A stretch of 64,000 nt of DNA from Roseicyclus sediminis (GCF_025515305.1 NZ_JAOPHT010000006.1:1-64000); one strand, 5' to 3'. Shown: positions 41,286 to 50,380, counted from the first letter of the stretch. Notes: generated by a model from the letters alone, not told the origin. Numbers and translations are program-made.

Positions 41286-42431
41286 GTGACATCGCTGGTC
41301 TCCCGTGCGGGCCGTCTGGCCGCGCTCGTCGTCGTCGTGTCCGCGGCGTCGTCCTGCGCGCTCCTTCCGCGGTCCGGCCCCACCCGCAACGAGATATTCG
41401 CAGGCTCGGTGCAGAACCAGGGCGACGCTTTCGTGGTCGAGGTCAACAGCCGCGTGACGGCGATCACCTCCGCCGTGCCCGCGCTTGGCTTCCCGTCGTC
41501 GCTCGTGCATGCGGGCGCCTCGGACACCGAGATCATCCAGCCGGGCGACACGCTGACGCTGACGATCTACGAGAACGTCACCGACGGCCTGCTGGCGGGC
41601 CAGGGCGGCAACGCGGCCGCACTCGACGCCGTGCAGGTCGACGGCTCGGGCTTCATCTTCATTCCATACGCCGGCCGCGTCCGCGCCGCGGGCAACACGG
41701 TGGAACAGCTCCGCGAAATCATCACCCGCAACCTCGATCAGCAGACCCCCGATCCGCAGGTCGTCGTCCGGCGCGAGGCGGGAGACGGCAGCACCGTCTC
41801 GGTCTCCGGTGCCGTGGGCGGACAGGGCATCTACCCGATCCAGCGTCCCACCCGCACCCTGTCGGGCATGCTTGCCGCGGCGGGCGGTGTCGCGGTCGAG
41901 CCCGAGATCGCGCAGGTCACCGTCGTGCGCGGCGGCCATTCCGGCACGATCTGGTACGAGGACATCTTCCGCTCGAACGCCGCCGACATCGCGCTTCGGG
42001 GCGGGGATCGCATCTTCGTGGAGGAAGACAGCCGCTCCTTCATCGCGCTCGGCGCGACGGGCCAGCAGACCATCGTCGAATTCCAAAGCCGCAGCATCTC
42101 GGCGCTGGAGGCGATCGCGTCGGTCGGCGGCCTGAACGCCCGGCAGGCCAACCCCGCCGGGGTCTTCGTGCTGCGCAACGAGCCCGAAGACATGGCGAAT
42201 GCCGTCCTGGGCCGGCACGACCTGACGGGATCGCAGCGTTTCGTCTATGTGCTGGATCTGACGGCGCCCACGGGGATGTTCGAGGCGCGCGATTTCGCCA
42301 TCCGCGACGGCGACACGGTCTACGTGACCTCCGCCCCGATCACCCAGTGGAACAACGCGATCAGCGCGCTGACCGGCACACTGACCAGCACCGCGGGTCT
42401 TGCCAACCAGCTCGACAGTCTCGGGCAGTGA
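41286..42431 (+). CDS. Polysaccharide export lipoprotein (Wza/KpsD-like), GTG start
   Basis: A 381-residue outer-membrane export protein. A signal peptide with lipobox AASSC (about residue 24) is followed by a Poly_export domain (IIQPGDTLTLTIYENV... IFIPYAGRVRAAGNTVEQLREII, about 82-160). Two SLBB-type domains follow (VSVSGAVGGQGIYPI, and FIALGATGQQTIVEF with GGLNARQANPAGVFVLR). It would form the periplasm/outer-membrane channel for capsule. The start is GTG, 9 bases after AAGGAG (41272-41277). It lies between kpsS and kpsC. No ABC transporter genes kpsM/kpsT accompany it here. Confidence 0.92.
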   Translation: MTSLVSRAGRLAALVVVVSAASSCALLPRSGPTRNEIFAGSVQNQGDAFVVEVNSRVTAITSAVPALGFPSSLVHAGASDTEIIQPGDTLTLTIYENVTDGLLAGQGGNAAALDAVQVDGSGFIFIPYAGRVRAAGNTVEQLREIITRNLDQQTPDPQVVVRREAGDGSTVSVSGAVGGQGIYPIQRPTRTLSGMLAAAGGVAVEPEIAQVTVVRGGHSGTIWYEDIFRSNAADIALRGGDRIFVEEDSRSFIALGATGQQTIVEFQSRSISALEAIASVGGLNARQANPAGVFVLRNEPEDMANAVLGRHDLTGSQRFVYVLDLTAPTGMFEARDFAIRDGDTVYVTSAPITQWNNAISALTGTLTSTAGLANQLDSLGQ

Positions 42432-42437
42432 TCCGCG

Positions 42438-44573
42438 ATGGCGCGGCGGCGCGAGATGCCGGGCGCGCCATTCGCGGGCGGCGATGACCCGGGGCAGCCC
42501 GCCCGTCCGGATGCGTGGGACGAGGAGACGGGCGGCCCCTCACCATCCCGGCGGGCAGCCTACCATTTCAATGCGGGGTTCCTGACCGACACGCGCGTCC
42601 GCCGTATCCTTTCGTTGGCGGGTCATGACCTGCGCCTCGGCAAACCCGGCGCCGAGGACGACGTGATCGTCTGGGGCCATTCGCCCTATGCCCCGCGCGG
42701 CGAGGCGGTTGCCGAGGCGACCGGGGCGAACCTCGTACGCGTCGAGGACGCGTTTCTCCGCTCGCTCCATCCCGGACGCAGCGGCGATGCGCCCATCGGC
42801 CTCGTGATCGACCGCAGGGGCATGCATTTCGACGCCACGCGACCCTCGGACATCGAGACCATTCTTGCCCGTCATCCCCTTGACAACACTGTCCTTCTTG
42901 ACCGAGCGCGCGATGCCGTGGCCCGCATGGCCGAGGGCCACCTGAGCAAATACTGCGCCGTCGATCCGGGCCTCGAGCCGCCCGATCCCGGCTTCGTCCT
43001 GGTCATCGACCAGACGCGCGAGGATGCCTCGATCCGGCTCGGAACGGCGAATGCCGACAGTTTCGCCGAGATGCTGACCTGGGCGCGACAGGATCACCCG
43101 GACGCCACCATCGTCATCAAGACACACCCGGAGACGCAGGCAGGCCACCGGCCCGGTCACTTCGACCCGGCCAACCTGCCCGAACGTGTAGTGATCGAGG
43201 ATCGTCCGATCTCGCCATGGCGGCTCTTCGAACATGCGCGCGCGGTCTACACGGTGTCGAGCCAGCTTGGCTTCGAGGCACTCCTCTCCGGCCACCGGCC
43301 AGTGACCTTCGGGGTGCCGTTCTACGCCGGCTGGGGCCTTACGGACGACCGCCGCCCGGTTCCCGAACGGCGCGGACGCAGGCTTACCCGGGCGCAACTG
43401 GCCGCCGCCGCGCTGATCCTCTATCCCGTCTGGTACGACCCGTTCCGTGACCGTCTCTGTCCTTTGGAAGACGCGCTCGGCGCGCTGGAGGCGCAGGCCC
43501 GCGCCTGGCGCGAGGACCGGTTCGGCTATGCCGCCGTGGGTATCCGCGCCTGGAAGCGTGCCAGGCATGGTGCCTTCTTCGGCGGCTCGGGCGGGAAGAT
43601 CGGATATTTCGAAGACGTCGCGAAGGCGGCCGAGGACGGGCGGCCCGTCCAGGTCTGGGCCCGACGCGAAAGTCCCGAACTCGTCCGGTCATGCGATCGC
43701 GCGGGACGGAGCCTTGCGCGCATCGAGGACGGTTTCCTGCGCTCACGGGGTCTGGGCGCCACGCTCGTACCGCCGATCTCGCTGGTTCAGGACGATATCG
43801 GAATCTACTACGATCCCGCCCGCGAAAGCCGGCTGGAGCGCCTGATCGCGGAGGCCGCGTCGCTAGACCCGGCTCGGCTGCGGCGCGCGGAACGGCTGAT
43901 CACGGCACTCCGGCGCGGCGGCATCACGAAGTACAACCTGAGTGGCGCGCGCGAGGTGCCGGACATTCCGGGCGGGCGGCCGATGATCCTCGTGCCCGGG
44001 CAGGTGGAGGACGATGCATCGATCACGTCCGGGGGCGGCGAGGTCGCGACGAATGCCGAGCTGCTGCGCACCGCACGGCGTCTGCACCCCCAGGGCTTCC
44101 TCGTCTACAAGCCGCACCCGGACGTGGAGGCCGGGCTGCGCGATGGCGCGGTCCCAATCGAGGCGCTTGTCGAGATGGCGGACCACGTGGCCAGCGGCGC
44201 AGATCCCGTCGCGCTGATGGCACGGGCCGACCGCGTGGTGACGATCACCTCGGGCCTCGGGTTCGAGGCGCTGATCCGGGGTGTGCCGGTGACCACGCTC
44301 GGGGCCCCGTTCTACGCGGGATGGGGTTTGACGACGGACCTGGGGCCGGTGCCCGCGCGTCGCACGGCAAGGGCGACCATTGCGGCGCTGGTCCACGCCG
44401 CGCTGATTGCCTACCCGCGCTATCTCGATCCGGTGACGGGATTGCCCTGCCCAGTGGAGGTCGCAGTCGACCGGCTCAAGACCGGCGAAGGCTTGTCGCA
44501 GGCCCCAAGGCTAAAGATGCTGGCAAAGCTTCAAGGTTGGCTTTCCGGGCACAGCTGGCTGTGGCGAGGATAG
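42438..44573 (+). CDS. kpsC: Capsule polysaccharide Kdo transferase, KpsC-like
   Basis: A 711-residue protein with two tandem Capsule_synth modules (about 45-345 and 365-690). The modules repeat the same landmarks: VRVEDAFLRSLHPG and ARIEDGFLRSRGLGA, GMHFDATRPSDIE and GIYYDPARESRLE, VIKTHPETQAGH and VYKPHPDVEAG, FGVPFYAGWGLTDD and LGAPFYAGWGLTTD. KpsC alternates two beta-Kdo linkages with its two domains. The first 40 residues are Pro/Arg-rich and probably disordered. It starts 6 bases after the export gene and is the last capsule gene here. Confidence 0.94.
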   Translation: MARRREMPGAPFAGGDDPGQPARPDAWDEETGGPSPSRRAAYHFNAGFLTDTRVRRILSLAGHDLRLGKPGAEDDVIVWGHSPYAPRGEAVAEATGANLVRVEDAFLRSLHPGRSGDAPIGLVIDRRGMHFDATRPSDIETILARHPLDNTVLLDRARDAVARMAEGHLSKYCAVDPGLEPPDPGFVLVIDQTREDASIRLGTANADSFAEMLTWARQDHPDATIVIKTHPETQAGHRPGHFDPANLPERVVIEDRPISPWRLFEHARAVYTVSSQLGFEALLSGHRPVTFGVPFYAGWGLTDDRRPVPERRGRRLTRAQLAAAALILYPVWYDPFRDRLCPLEDALGALEAQARAWREDRFGYAAVGIRAWKRARHGAFFGGSGGKIGYFEDVAKAAEDGRPVQVWARRESPELVRSCDRAGRSLARIEDGFLRSRGLGATLVPPISLVQDDIGIYYDPARESRLERLIAEAASLDPARLRRAERLITALRRGGITKYNLSGAREVPDIPGGRPMILVPGQVEDDASITSGGGEVATNAELLRTARRLHPQGFLVYKPHPDVEAGLRDGAVPIEALVEMADHVASGADPVALMARADRVVTITSGLGFEALIRGVPVTTLGAPFYAGWGLTTDLGPVPARRTARATIAALVHAALIAYPRYLDPVTGLPCPVEVAVDRLKTGEGLSQAPRLKMLAKLQGWLSGHSWLWRG

Positions 44574-44608
44574 CGAATTTCCCATCTGAATTCCGTCTAT
44601 CTACAGAC

Positions 44609-44617
44609 TTATCCACA
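44609..44617 (+). promoter_or_regulatory. Consensus DnaA box in AT-rich spacer
   Basis: TTATCCACA, the full DnaA consensus, stands at the left edge of an AT-rich stretch (44619-44640) between convergent kpsC and ribD. A lone box is not an origin. It could titrate DnaA or be a chance match. Confidence 0.4.
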
Positions 44618-44653
44618 GAATTAATATAATTTTACGATATCCCAGTCGGCGCG

Positions 44654-45766
44654 TCAGTGGCCGACACCTGGCCTTGTCCAACGGCTCAGGACGTCGCCTC
44701 CGAGGATTCTCGTGCTCTCCAGGCGGAACGGCGGAGCCTCGGACAAGGCCGCGATGCCCATGGCGCCGACCGCCGGCGTCCCTTCGGCGCCTATCGCCTT
44801 GCCCGCGGTGACAAGCGAGATCTCATCGACGAGATCGCCGGCAAGAAGCGCCGCGGCGAGGGTCCCGCCGCCTTCGCAAAAGACCCTGGTCAGGCCGGCC
44901 TCCCCCAGTGCGCCGAGGGCGGCGGTCAGGTCCACATGGCCGCCCGCGACCGAGCCGACCTCGAGCAGCCGGGCGCCCTGCGCCTCCCATGCATCGCGCG
45001 CACCGGGCGTTGCCTCGCGCCCATGCAGAAGCCAGAGCGGCACCTCTCGCGCCGTCGCGGCGAGCTTGCCGTCGAGCGGAAGATCCAGCCTACGGGACAG
45101 GACGATGCGCACGGGCTGAACGGTTGCGCCGAAACCTCGGACCGTGAGCATCGGGTCGTCGGCCCGTGCGGTCCCTGCCCCGACCAGAACCGCGTCATGA
45201 CAGGCGCGTTGTGCGTGGACCCAGTGGCGCGCAGCGGCCCCCGTGATCCAGCGGCTCTCTCCGGTCGCGGTGGCGATCCGCCCGTCGAGCGTTGTGGCGA
45301 GCTTGAGATGCAGGTGCGGGCGGCCGGCGCGGATCCGGGAAAAGAACCCTGTGTGGTCCCTTGCCGCCTCGGCCTCCAGCACCCCGGTTTCCACCGCTAT
45401 CCCTGCCGCGCGGAGTCGCGCGATACCGGCACCGGCCGTGCGAGGGTCGGGATCGGAAACCGCAACGACCACGCGCGCCAGCGATGCGGCCACGAGCGCC
45501 TCGCTGCAGGGCGGTGTCACTCCGGTGTGATTGCACGGCTCCAGCGTGACGTAGGCCGTGGCGCCCGTCGCGGCCGCGCCCGCCTCGTCGAGCGCAACCC
45601 GCTCGGCATGGGGGCGCCCGCCATCCTGCGTCCAGCCACGCCCGACGACGCGGCCGTCCCTGACGATCACGCAGCCGACCGCCGGGTTGGGCCACACCCT
45701 GCCCTGGCCCCGACGCCCGAGCGAGAGCGCGAGCCGCATCCAGCGCAGGTCGGCCTCCGATGGCAT
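44654..45766 (-). CDS. ribD: Bifunctional riboflavin deaminase/reductase RibD
   Basis: A 370-residue fusion. The N-terminal deaminase domain (about 1-150) has the zinc site PHAERVALDEAG and EPCNHTGVTPPC. The C-terminal reductase (about 155-365) has LKLATTLDGRIATATGESRWITG, VLVGAGTARADDPMLTVR and FCEGGGTLAAALLAGDLVDEI. It carries out the second and third steps of the pyrimidine branch. It follows nrdR by 3 bases on the same strand, but ribE, its usual downstream neighbour, lies 4.9 kb away beyond the capsule genes. Confidence 0.96.
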   Translation of the reverse strand: MPSEADLRWMRLALSLGRRGQGRVWPNPAVGCVIVRDGRVVGRGWTQDGGRPHAERVALDEAGAAATGATAYVTLEPCNHTGVTPPCSEALVAASLARVVVAVSDPDPRTAGAGIARLRAAGIAVETGVLEAEAARDHTGFFSRIRAGRPHLHLKLATTLDGRIATATGESRWITGAAARHWVHAQRACHDAVLVGAGTARADDPMLTVRGFGATVQPVRIVLSRRLDLPLDGKLAATAREVPLWLLHGREATPGARDAWEAQGARLLEVGSVAGGHVDLTAALGALGEAGLTRVFCEGGGTLAAALLAGDLVDEISLVTAGKAIGAEGTPAVGAMGIAALSEAPPFRLESTRILGGDVLSRWTRPGVGH

Positions 45767-45769
45767 GGC

Positions 45770-46237
45770 TCAGCCGCCGGGCTGGACCGGTGGCCTCAGC
45801 TCTGCAAGGAAGTCCTCGAAGTCGTCGGTCGCCTGGAAGTTCTTGTAAACGCTGGCAAACCGGACATAGGCAACGGTGTCGATCGCGGCCAGACGCTCCA
45901 TCACGATCTCGCCGATGGTCTTCGATGGAATGTCCGTCTCGCCCATGCTTTCGAGCCGGCGGACGATGCCCGAGATCATCTGGTCGATGCGTTCGGGTTC
46001 CACCGGGCGCTTCTGCAGCGCGATGCGCACGGAACGCTCAAGCTTGTCGCGGTCGAAATCCTCGCGCTTGCCGTTCGTCTTGATGACCACGAGATCGCGC
46101 AGCTGCACCCTTTCATACGTGGTGAAGCGCCCGCCACAGGCCGGGCAGAAGCGCCGCCTGCGGATCGCGACGTGGTCCTCGGCGGGCCGCGAATCCTTCA
46201 CCTGGGTGTCAACGTTTCCGCAAAACGGGCAGCGCAT
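45770..46237 (-). CDS. nrdR: Ribonucleotide reductase repressor NrdR
   Basis: A 155-residue repressor with an N-terminal zinc ribbon (MRCPFCG at 1-7 and [15 protein letters not shown] at about 30-44) and an ATP-cone domain ([25 protein letters not shown], about 50-75). It senses dATP/ATP and represses ribonucleotide reductase genes. nrdR-ribD is the standard alphaproteobacterial arrangement. The start codon gives the universal MRCPFC opening. Confidence 0.97.
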   Translation of the reverse strand: MRCPFCGNVDTQVKDSRPAEDHVAIRRRRFCPACGGRFTTYERVQLRDLVVIKTNGKREDFDRDKLERSVRIALQKRPVEPERIDQMISGIVRRLESMGETDIPSKTIGEIVMERLAAIDTVAYVRFASVYKNFQATDDFEDFLAELRPPVQPGG

Positions 46238-46396
46238 CGCCGTCCCCCTTCATGTTCCTTGCCGCGGATGAAGCGGCCACTGCCTCAATACTTGGGTCTA
46301 ACGCCCTGTTATCCACCGTGACTATAGGCATGGGGGTAACGCTTGGGTAGTGGGCAAAAGCGGCCACCAGATGAAGGGTGGCGAAAGGGACTCACC

Positions 46397-46819
46397 TCAG
46401 GCTGCGTCCGGCGCGAAATGGGCCGCGACACGGCGCAGGTGCGGGGCGGTCCGATGCTCGACAAGATATATGCCCTGCCATGTCCCGAGCCTCGGCCGGC
46501 CCTTCGAGACGGGAACCTGCAGCGACACGGGCAAAAGGGCCGCCTTGATGTGCGCCGGCATGTCGTCCGGCCCTTCAAGCGTGTGGGTGAGCCAGCGCAT
46601 GGTCGGGTCGTCGCCCGGAGGCACGAGGCGGCCGAAGAAGCCCAGGAGGTCGCGCTGGACGTCGGGGTCCGCGTTCTCCTGGATCAGGAGGCTGGCCGAG
46701 GTGTGCTGCACGAGGAGCGTCAGGAGGCCGTCACCCTGCCCCGCGACCCAGCCCGCCACCTGCCGCGTGAACTCGTAGAGACCAGGACCGCGCGTGGGGA
46801 TTTCGAATTCAGCCTGCAT
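46397..46819 (-). CDS. YjbQ/UPF0047 family protein
   Basis: A 140-residue protein of the secondary thiamine-phosphate synthase (YjbQ) family, with LTLLVQHTSASLLIQENADPDVQRDLL (metal-binding His and the ENADPDV signature, about 39-65), MPAHIKAALLPVSLQVPV, and GTWQGIYLVEHRTAP at the C-terminus. The physiological role is not settled. The Met at 46819 gives the family N-terminus and overlaps the DUF2161 gene by 11 bases. A 160-base gap with no feature follows before nrdR. Confidence 0.93.
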   Translation of the reverse strand: MQAEFEIPTRGPGLYEFTRQVAGWVAGQGDGLLTLLVQHTSASLLIQENADPDVQRDLLGFFGRLVPPGDDPTMRWLTHTLEGPDDMPAHIKAALLPVSLQVPVSKGRPRLGTWQGIYLVEHRTAPHLRRVAAHFAPDAA

Positions 46820-47468
46820 CGAGCGCCTCCACACCGGTTTCGGTCAGGTCGTAGATTCCCGTCTCCACCCTGCGGAACCAGCCGTAGTGGTTGTCCCGCA
46901 TGATCGCCGTGGCGCGGTCGACGCCGGTCGCGGCCCGCACCGCGGCCCCCTTCGACGCGCCCGAGGCCGCGAGATGCGCAGCGCAGGCCATGGCATCCTG
47001 CCGGTAGGCCGTGACACGCTGGCCGCGAAGCCCGCCGAGGTTCGGGTCGCCCCGACGCCGCGCGAACTCACCCAGCAGCATGGCCGACGCCCGCGCCGAT
47101 TTGCGCGGCGCATAGGGCCCCGGATCGCAGTGCACCTCCACGAGGCCCGTCTCAAGCCGGATCGTCAGAAGCCCGAGGCCAAGCCTGCGCGCGAGTTTCA
47201 CGTTCTCGGACAATGCACGCTGGAACCGCCGCCCCCGACCGCGCGGCACGGCGAGGTAGACATGGTCCGCAACCGATAACCGCGCGACACCCTGATGGAA
47301 CAGCGCCAGCGAGAAGGTGGTCTTGAGCTCCACGATCAGGGGGGGCGCGCCGTCGCGCACGGCCATGACATCGGCGGGGCCGATCTCGGCCTTCACCTCG
47401 TAGCCGAGGGATTCGAGGAAGGTCTTGACGGGCGGGTAAAGCGCCGTCTCGCTGATCTGACTGCCCAT
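46809..47468 (-). CDS. DUF2161 family PD-(D/E)XK-type protein
   Basis: A 219-residue protein that matches DUF2161 in layout. A nuclease-like core lies at the N-terminus ([58 protein letters not shown], with a D...ExK catalytic-type pattern). A helix-turn-helix-like C-terminal part follows ([32 protein letters not shown], ending [11 protein letters not shown]). It could cut or bind nucleic acid; no experimental role is known to me. It overlaps the YjbQ gene downstream and is divergent from rpmB. Confidence 0.85.
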   Translation of the reverse strand: MGSQISETALYPPVKTFLESLGYEVKAEIGPADVMAVRDGAPPLIVELKTTFSLALFHQGVARLSVADHVYLAVPRGRGRRFQRALSENVKLARRLGLGLLTIRLETGLVEVHCDPGPYAPRKSARASAMLLGEFARRRGDPNLGGLRGQRVTAYRQDAMACAAHLAASGASKGAAVRAATGVDRATAIMRDNHYGWFRRVETGIYDLTETGVEALDAG

Positions 47469-47546
47469 GCCGTGCCTTGCCGGTTCTTTTGCCCGCACTC
47501 TGCCTGCAAACGGCCGCGCGGGCAAACGCGCGGGACGATTCCCGCC

Positions 47547-47575
47547 TTGACACCACCCCGGCCGGACCGTATCCC
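47547..47575 (+). promoter_or_regulatory. Promoter upstream of rpmB
   Basis: TTGACA (47547-47552), a perfect -35 box, is followed after 17 bases by TATCCC (47570-47575) as a weaker -10. It lies 100 bases in front of rpmB in the 206-base divergent gap. Confidence 0.65.
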
Positions 47576-47674
47576 CCGCGCAGATTTCCGGGCGTGGAGC
47601 CTTCCTCCGCGCCCTTTTGGTTTCCGGCAGCGGACGCATGGGCGCGTCGGTGCCGCAAAGACGAGGACAAGATC

Positions 47675-47965
47675 ATGTCGCGTGTCTGCGAACTGACCGG
47701 CAAGGGGCCGATGGTGGGCAACAATGTCAGCCACGCCAACAACAAGACCAGGCGCCGTTTCCTGCCGAACCTGACCGAGGTGACGCTGGGGTCCGACGTG
47801 CTGGACCGCCGCTTCAAGCTGCGGATCTCCAACGCCGCGCTGCGCTCGGTCGATCATCGCGGTGGCCTCGACGCCTACCTCGCGCGTGCCAAGGACGCCG
47901 AGCTGTCGCCGAAGGCACTGAAGATCAAGCGCGACATCGAGAAGGCGCAGGCCGCACAGGCCTGA
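47675..47965 (+). CDS. rpmB: 50S ribosomal protein L28
   Basis: A 96-residue ribosomal protein: [33 protein letters not shown] at the N-terminus and the [18 protein letters not shown] block in the second half, the length usual in alphaproteobacteria. GAGGAC precedes the ATG. It has its own promoter and a strong terminator and is a single-gene unit. Confidence 0.98.
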   Translation: MSRVCELTGKGPMVGNNVSHANNKTRRRFLPNLTEVTLGSDVLDRRFKLRISNAALRSVDHRGGLDAYLARAKDAELSPKALKIKRDIEKAQAAQA

Positions 47966-47987
47966 TCCCTCGCACGATGCGAATTAG

Positions 47988-48016
47988 ACGCCCCGCCGGC
48001 TCCGCCCGCGGGGCGT
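47988..48016 (+). terminator. Rho-independent-like terminator of rpmB
   Basis: ACGCCCCGC and GCGGGGCGT form a perfect 9-bp stem with an 11-base loop, 23 bases after the rpmB stop, ending in TT only. The short T run makes efficiency uncertain. Confidence 0.65.
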
Positions 48017-48095
48017 TCCGCGTTGTGGCGGAAGACGCTGCGCGGCCCATTTGCCGCAGCGTATGTGCCGGAGCGAAGTCTTATCTGTCGAAACG

Positions 48096-48461
48096 ATGAT
48101 ACGACTGCGCGCCCTTCTTCTCGTCGTCCTCGCAGCGTTGATGACCGTCACGGGCATCGGCGCGGCCTCGGCACGCGGGTCCATGGCCGCCGACGGCATC
48201 ATCTGCGGCACCGGCACCTTCAACATCGTGCTGGCCGCCGACGGATTGCCCCTGTTCGATTCGGGAGGCGACCCGGTCGAGGCGCGCGATGTGCCCTGCC
48301 TCGACTGCACGCTCGGCGGCCTGGCGCTGGCGCCCGAGACCCCGGCGCCGCAGGCCGTCGCGCTATGCGAGACGCGCCTTCATCACACCCCGCACATCGC
48401 CTCCGCCGCCGAACTCTGGCGCCTGGGTGGCATGGGACGCAGCCCGCCTGTCGCGGCCTGA
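48096..48461 (+). CDS. Exported CxxC protein, copper-associated (DUF2946-like)
   Basis: A 121-residue protein with a signal peptide (IRLRALLLVVLAALMTVTGIGAASA) and a mature domain containing CG, then VPCLDCTLGGLAL, a CxxC in the position seen in DUF2946-type proteins, and LCETRLHHTPH. It is followed by a PCu(A)C copper chaperone on the same strand, so copper handling in the periplasm is the best guess. The DUF assignment is tentative. The ATG at 48096 opens the signal peptide. Confidence 0.7.
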   Translation: MIRLRALLLVVLAALMTVTGIGAASARGSMAADGIICGTGTFNIVLAADGLPLFDSGGDPVEARDVPCLDCTLGGLALAPETPAPQAVALCETRLHHTPHIASAAELWRLGGMGRSPPVAA

Positions 48462-48506
48462 CCCCACGCCACCATTCCCAGAGATCACGGACACACGGAG
48501 AGAGAC

Positions 48507-48989
48507 ATGTCCCTGAAAAACGTACTGCTTGCGGGCGTTTGCGCCCTTGTTCCCCTTGCCGCGGCCGCCGAGATGCGCGTCGAGGACCCCTATGCCCGCG
48601 CCGCCGGGGCGATGGCCCGGTCGGGTGCCGCCTTCATGCAGATCACGAATGCCGGCGAGACGGACGACCGCCTCGTCGCCGCGGCTTCGGATGTCGCCGA
48701 ACGGGTGGAACTTCACACCCACATCATGGACGGCGAGGTCATGCGGATGGTCGAGGTCGAGGAAGGCTTCGCCGTTCCCGCGGGCGAGACGATCTCGCTT
48801 CAGCGGGGCGGCATGCATGTCATGTTCCTCGGGTTGACCCGCGCGCTTGAACAGGGCGACGAGATCGAGGTGACGCTGAGCTTCGAGGGAGCGGGCGACA
48901 TGACCGTGACCATCCCCGTCGACAACGAGCGGATGCCCGAGGAGATGGGCGGCGGCATGCAGATGCGGCACGGCCAGACCGACGGCTGA
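48507..48989 (+). CDS. Periplasmic copper chaperone PCu(A)C
   Basis: A 160-residue protein with a signal peptide ending AAAA near residue 21 and the PCu(A)C copper site: HTHIMDGEVMRM, and after about 20 residues GGMHVMFLGL, matching H-x-M ligands. A Met/His-rich tail (MPEEMGGGMQMRHG) adds further copper-binding potential. PCu(A)C delivers Cu(I) to the CuA site of cytochrome oxidase, often with Sco. It lies 45 bases after the CxxC protein gene, probably in one operon. Confidence 0.93.
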   Translation: MSLKNVLLAGVCALVPLAAAAEMRVEDPYARAAGAMARSGAAFMQITNAGETDDRLVAAASDVAERVELHTHIMDGEVMRMVEVEEGFAVPAGETISLQRGGMHVMFLGLTRALEQGDEIEVTLSFEGAGDMTVTIPVDNERMPEEMGGGMQMRHGQTDG

Positions 48990-49065
48990 CCCTCGGCGAC
49001 CCGGAGGGCGGCCTTCGTCCCTGAGCCGCCCCTCCGGTACCGCCCCGGCCCGACCGGGGTGCGTC

Positions 49066-49102
49066 GGCGGCGCGCCACCTGTTCCATCTCAGGCGCGCCG
49101 CC
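49066..49102. terminator. Strong hairpin between convergent genes
   Basis: GGCGGCGCGCC (49066-49076) and GGCGCGCCGCC (49092-49102) are perfect 11-bp inverted arms with a 15-base loop, between the convergent PCu(A)C gene and the sirtuin gene. There is no long T run, so it may act with Rho or protect both 3' ends. Confidence 0.6.
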
Positions 49103-49107
49103 TTCGA

Positions 49108-49803
49108 TCAGACCTCGCGCAGAAGCGTCTCTACCCAGTCCGGCACCGCCTGCGTTGCGGGGCCCGCGATGACCCGGTCGAAGCGGCCCGGAACCGGCGT
49201 CGGCTCGAGGTTGATCTCCAGCGTCTCGGCCCCCGAGGCGGCGGCGATGTCGACGAAGCCCGCCGCCGGGTAGACCTCCCCCGACGTGCCGATCGCCACG
49301 AAAAGCTCCGCGGCCTCGATCGCCGCCACGATCCGCTCCATGTGATAGGGCATCTCGCCGAACCAGACGATGTCGGGCCGCGTCGCCCGCGCGCCGCAGG
49401 CCGGGCAGGTGTCGGCCGGGTCCATGACCCGCGGCGCATCCCAGCGCGTCTCGCAGACGGCACACAGGGCGCGGGTGATCTCTCCATGCATGTGGATCAC
49501 GTCCCGCGCCCCGCCGCGTTCGTGCAGGTCGTCGATGTTCTGGGTCACCAGCGTCACGCCGCCCGTATACCGGTCGGCCAATCGAGCCAGCGCGACATGC
49601 GCCGCGTTCGGACTGGCGTCGAGTGCATTGGCGCGACGGGCGTTGTAGAAGTCGTGGACGAGGCGGGGATTGCGGGCGAACCCCTCGGGCGTCGCGACCT
49701 CCGACAGGTCGTAGCGGGTCCAGAGCCCGCCCTTGTCGCGGAAGGTGCCGAGGCCGCTTTCGGCCGACACGCCCGCGCCTGTCAGGACGACGATCCGGCT
49801 CAT
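49108..49803 (-). CDS. cobB: NAD-dependent protein deacylase (sirtuin, CobB type)
   Basis: A 231-residue Sir2 protein. It has the NAD-binding GAGVSAESGLGTFRDKGGLW (8-27), TQNIDDLHERGG, the catalytic His in IHMHGEI, and a zinc site with CAVC and CPAC. A YNAR stretch (in DFYNARRANA) matches the YxxR signature of class III sirtuins that remove succinyl and malonyl groups as well as acetyl. The stop is 5 bases beyond a long hairpin. The start overlaps the stop of the exported-protein gene by ATGA. Confidence 0.93.
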   Translation of the reverse strand: MSRIVVLTGAGVSAESGLGTFRDKGGLWTRYDLSEVATPEGFARNPRLVHDFYNARRANALDASPNAAHVALARLADRYTGGVTLVTQNIDDLHERGGARDVIHMHGEITRALCAVCETRWDAPRVMDPADTCPACGARATRPDIVWFGEMPYHMERIVAAIEAAELFVAIGTSGEVYPAAGFVDIAAASGAETLEINLEPTPVPGRFDRVIAGPATQAVPDWVETLLREV

Positions 49804-50354
49804 GGCCCGGTGCCGGGGCAAGGTGCGTCCGCCCGGCGCGTGTCACAGACGAGGACGGTCCGAAGGTGGCCCGCCCAGGCCGTGACCAGCGCCTCGGTCG
49901 CGGGACCGCGCCAGGCGCCCTGAACGTTGTAAAGCGCGTCGCGCCCGCCCATCGCCTTCGACAGGAACCATTCCTCGCCGCCGGTGGCGGGGCTCGCCGG
50001 GCAGCCGACGAGGATGAGGTGGAACGGAGTTCCCTGTTCCTCCCCGCCCGCAACCTCCTGCGCGGTGGCGGTGGGACAGACCTGAAGGAGCAGCTCCACG
50101 AGGTTGTTGTGCCAGGCGACCGGGTGCGTGCCGCCGATCTGGCGCAGGACGCGGACGGTCATCATCTGCGACCAGTCCTCGACCCTCTCGCCCGCCGGGA
50201 CGAATTCCTGCAACAGGCCCGTCGCATCCTCGCCCTCGTGCCCCAGGACGAAGCCCTGCGGAACCGGCGCAAGAAGATGCTCGCCCTCGGGCAGCGACTG
50301 CGCCGGGGCCAGGGCTGGAAGGCCGGCGAGGAGGAGGATAAGCAGGGCGCGCAT
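49800..50354 (-). CDS. Exported hypothetical protein
   Basis: A 184-residue periplasmic protein with a signal peptide (ALLILLLAGLPALAPAQS). The mature part contains PQGFVLGHEGEDATGLLQEFVPAGERVEDWSQMMTVRVL, a VCPTAT and VGCPASP Cys pair, and AWAGHLRTVLVCDTR near the end. I do not recognise a named family, though the layout (EDWTEMMTVQ-like strand) recurs in proteobacterial hypothetical proteins. It is translationally coupled to the sirtuin gene. The Met at 50354 starts the signal peptide. Confidence 0.78.
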   Translation of the reverse strand: MRALLILLLAGLPALAPAQSLPEGEHLLAPVPQGFVLGHEGEDATGLLQEFVPAGERVEDWSQMMTVRVLRQIGGTHPVAWHNNLVELLLQVCPTATAQEVAGGEEQGTPFHLILVGCPASPATGGEEWFLSKAMGGRDALYNVQGAWRGPATEALVTAWAGHLRTVLVCDTRRADAPCPGTGP

Positions 50355-50380
50355 CGTTTCAGTCTCCGGGAGATCGGCTG

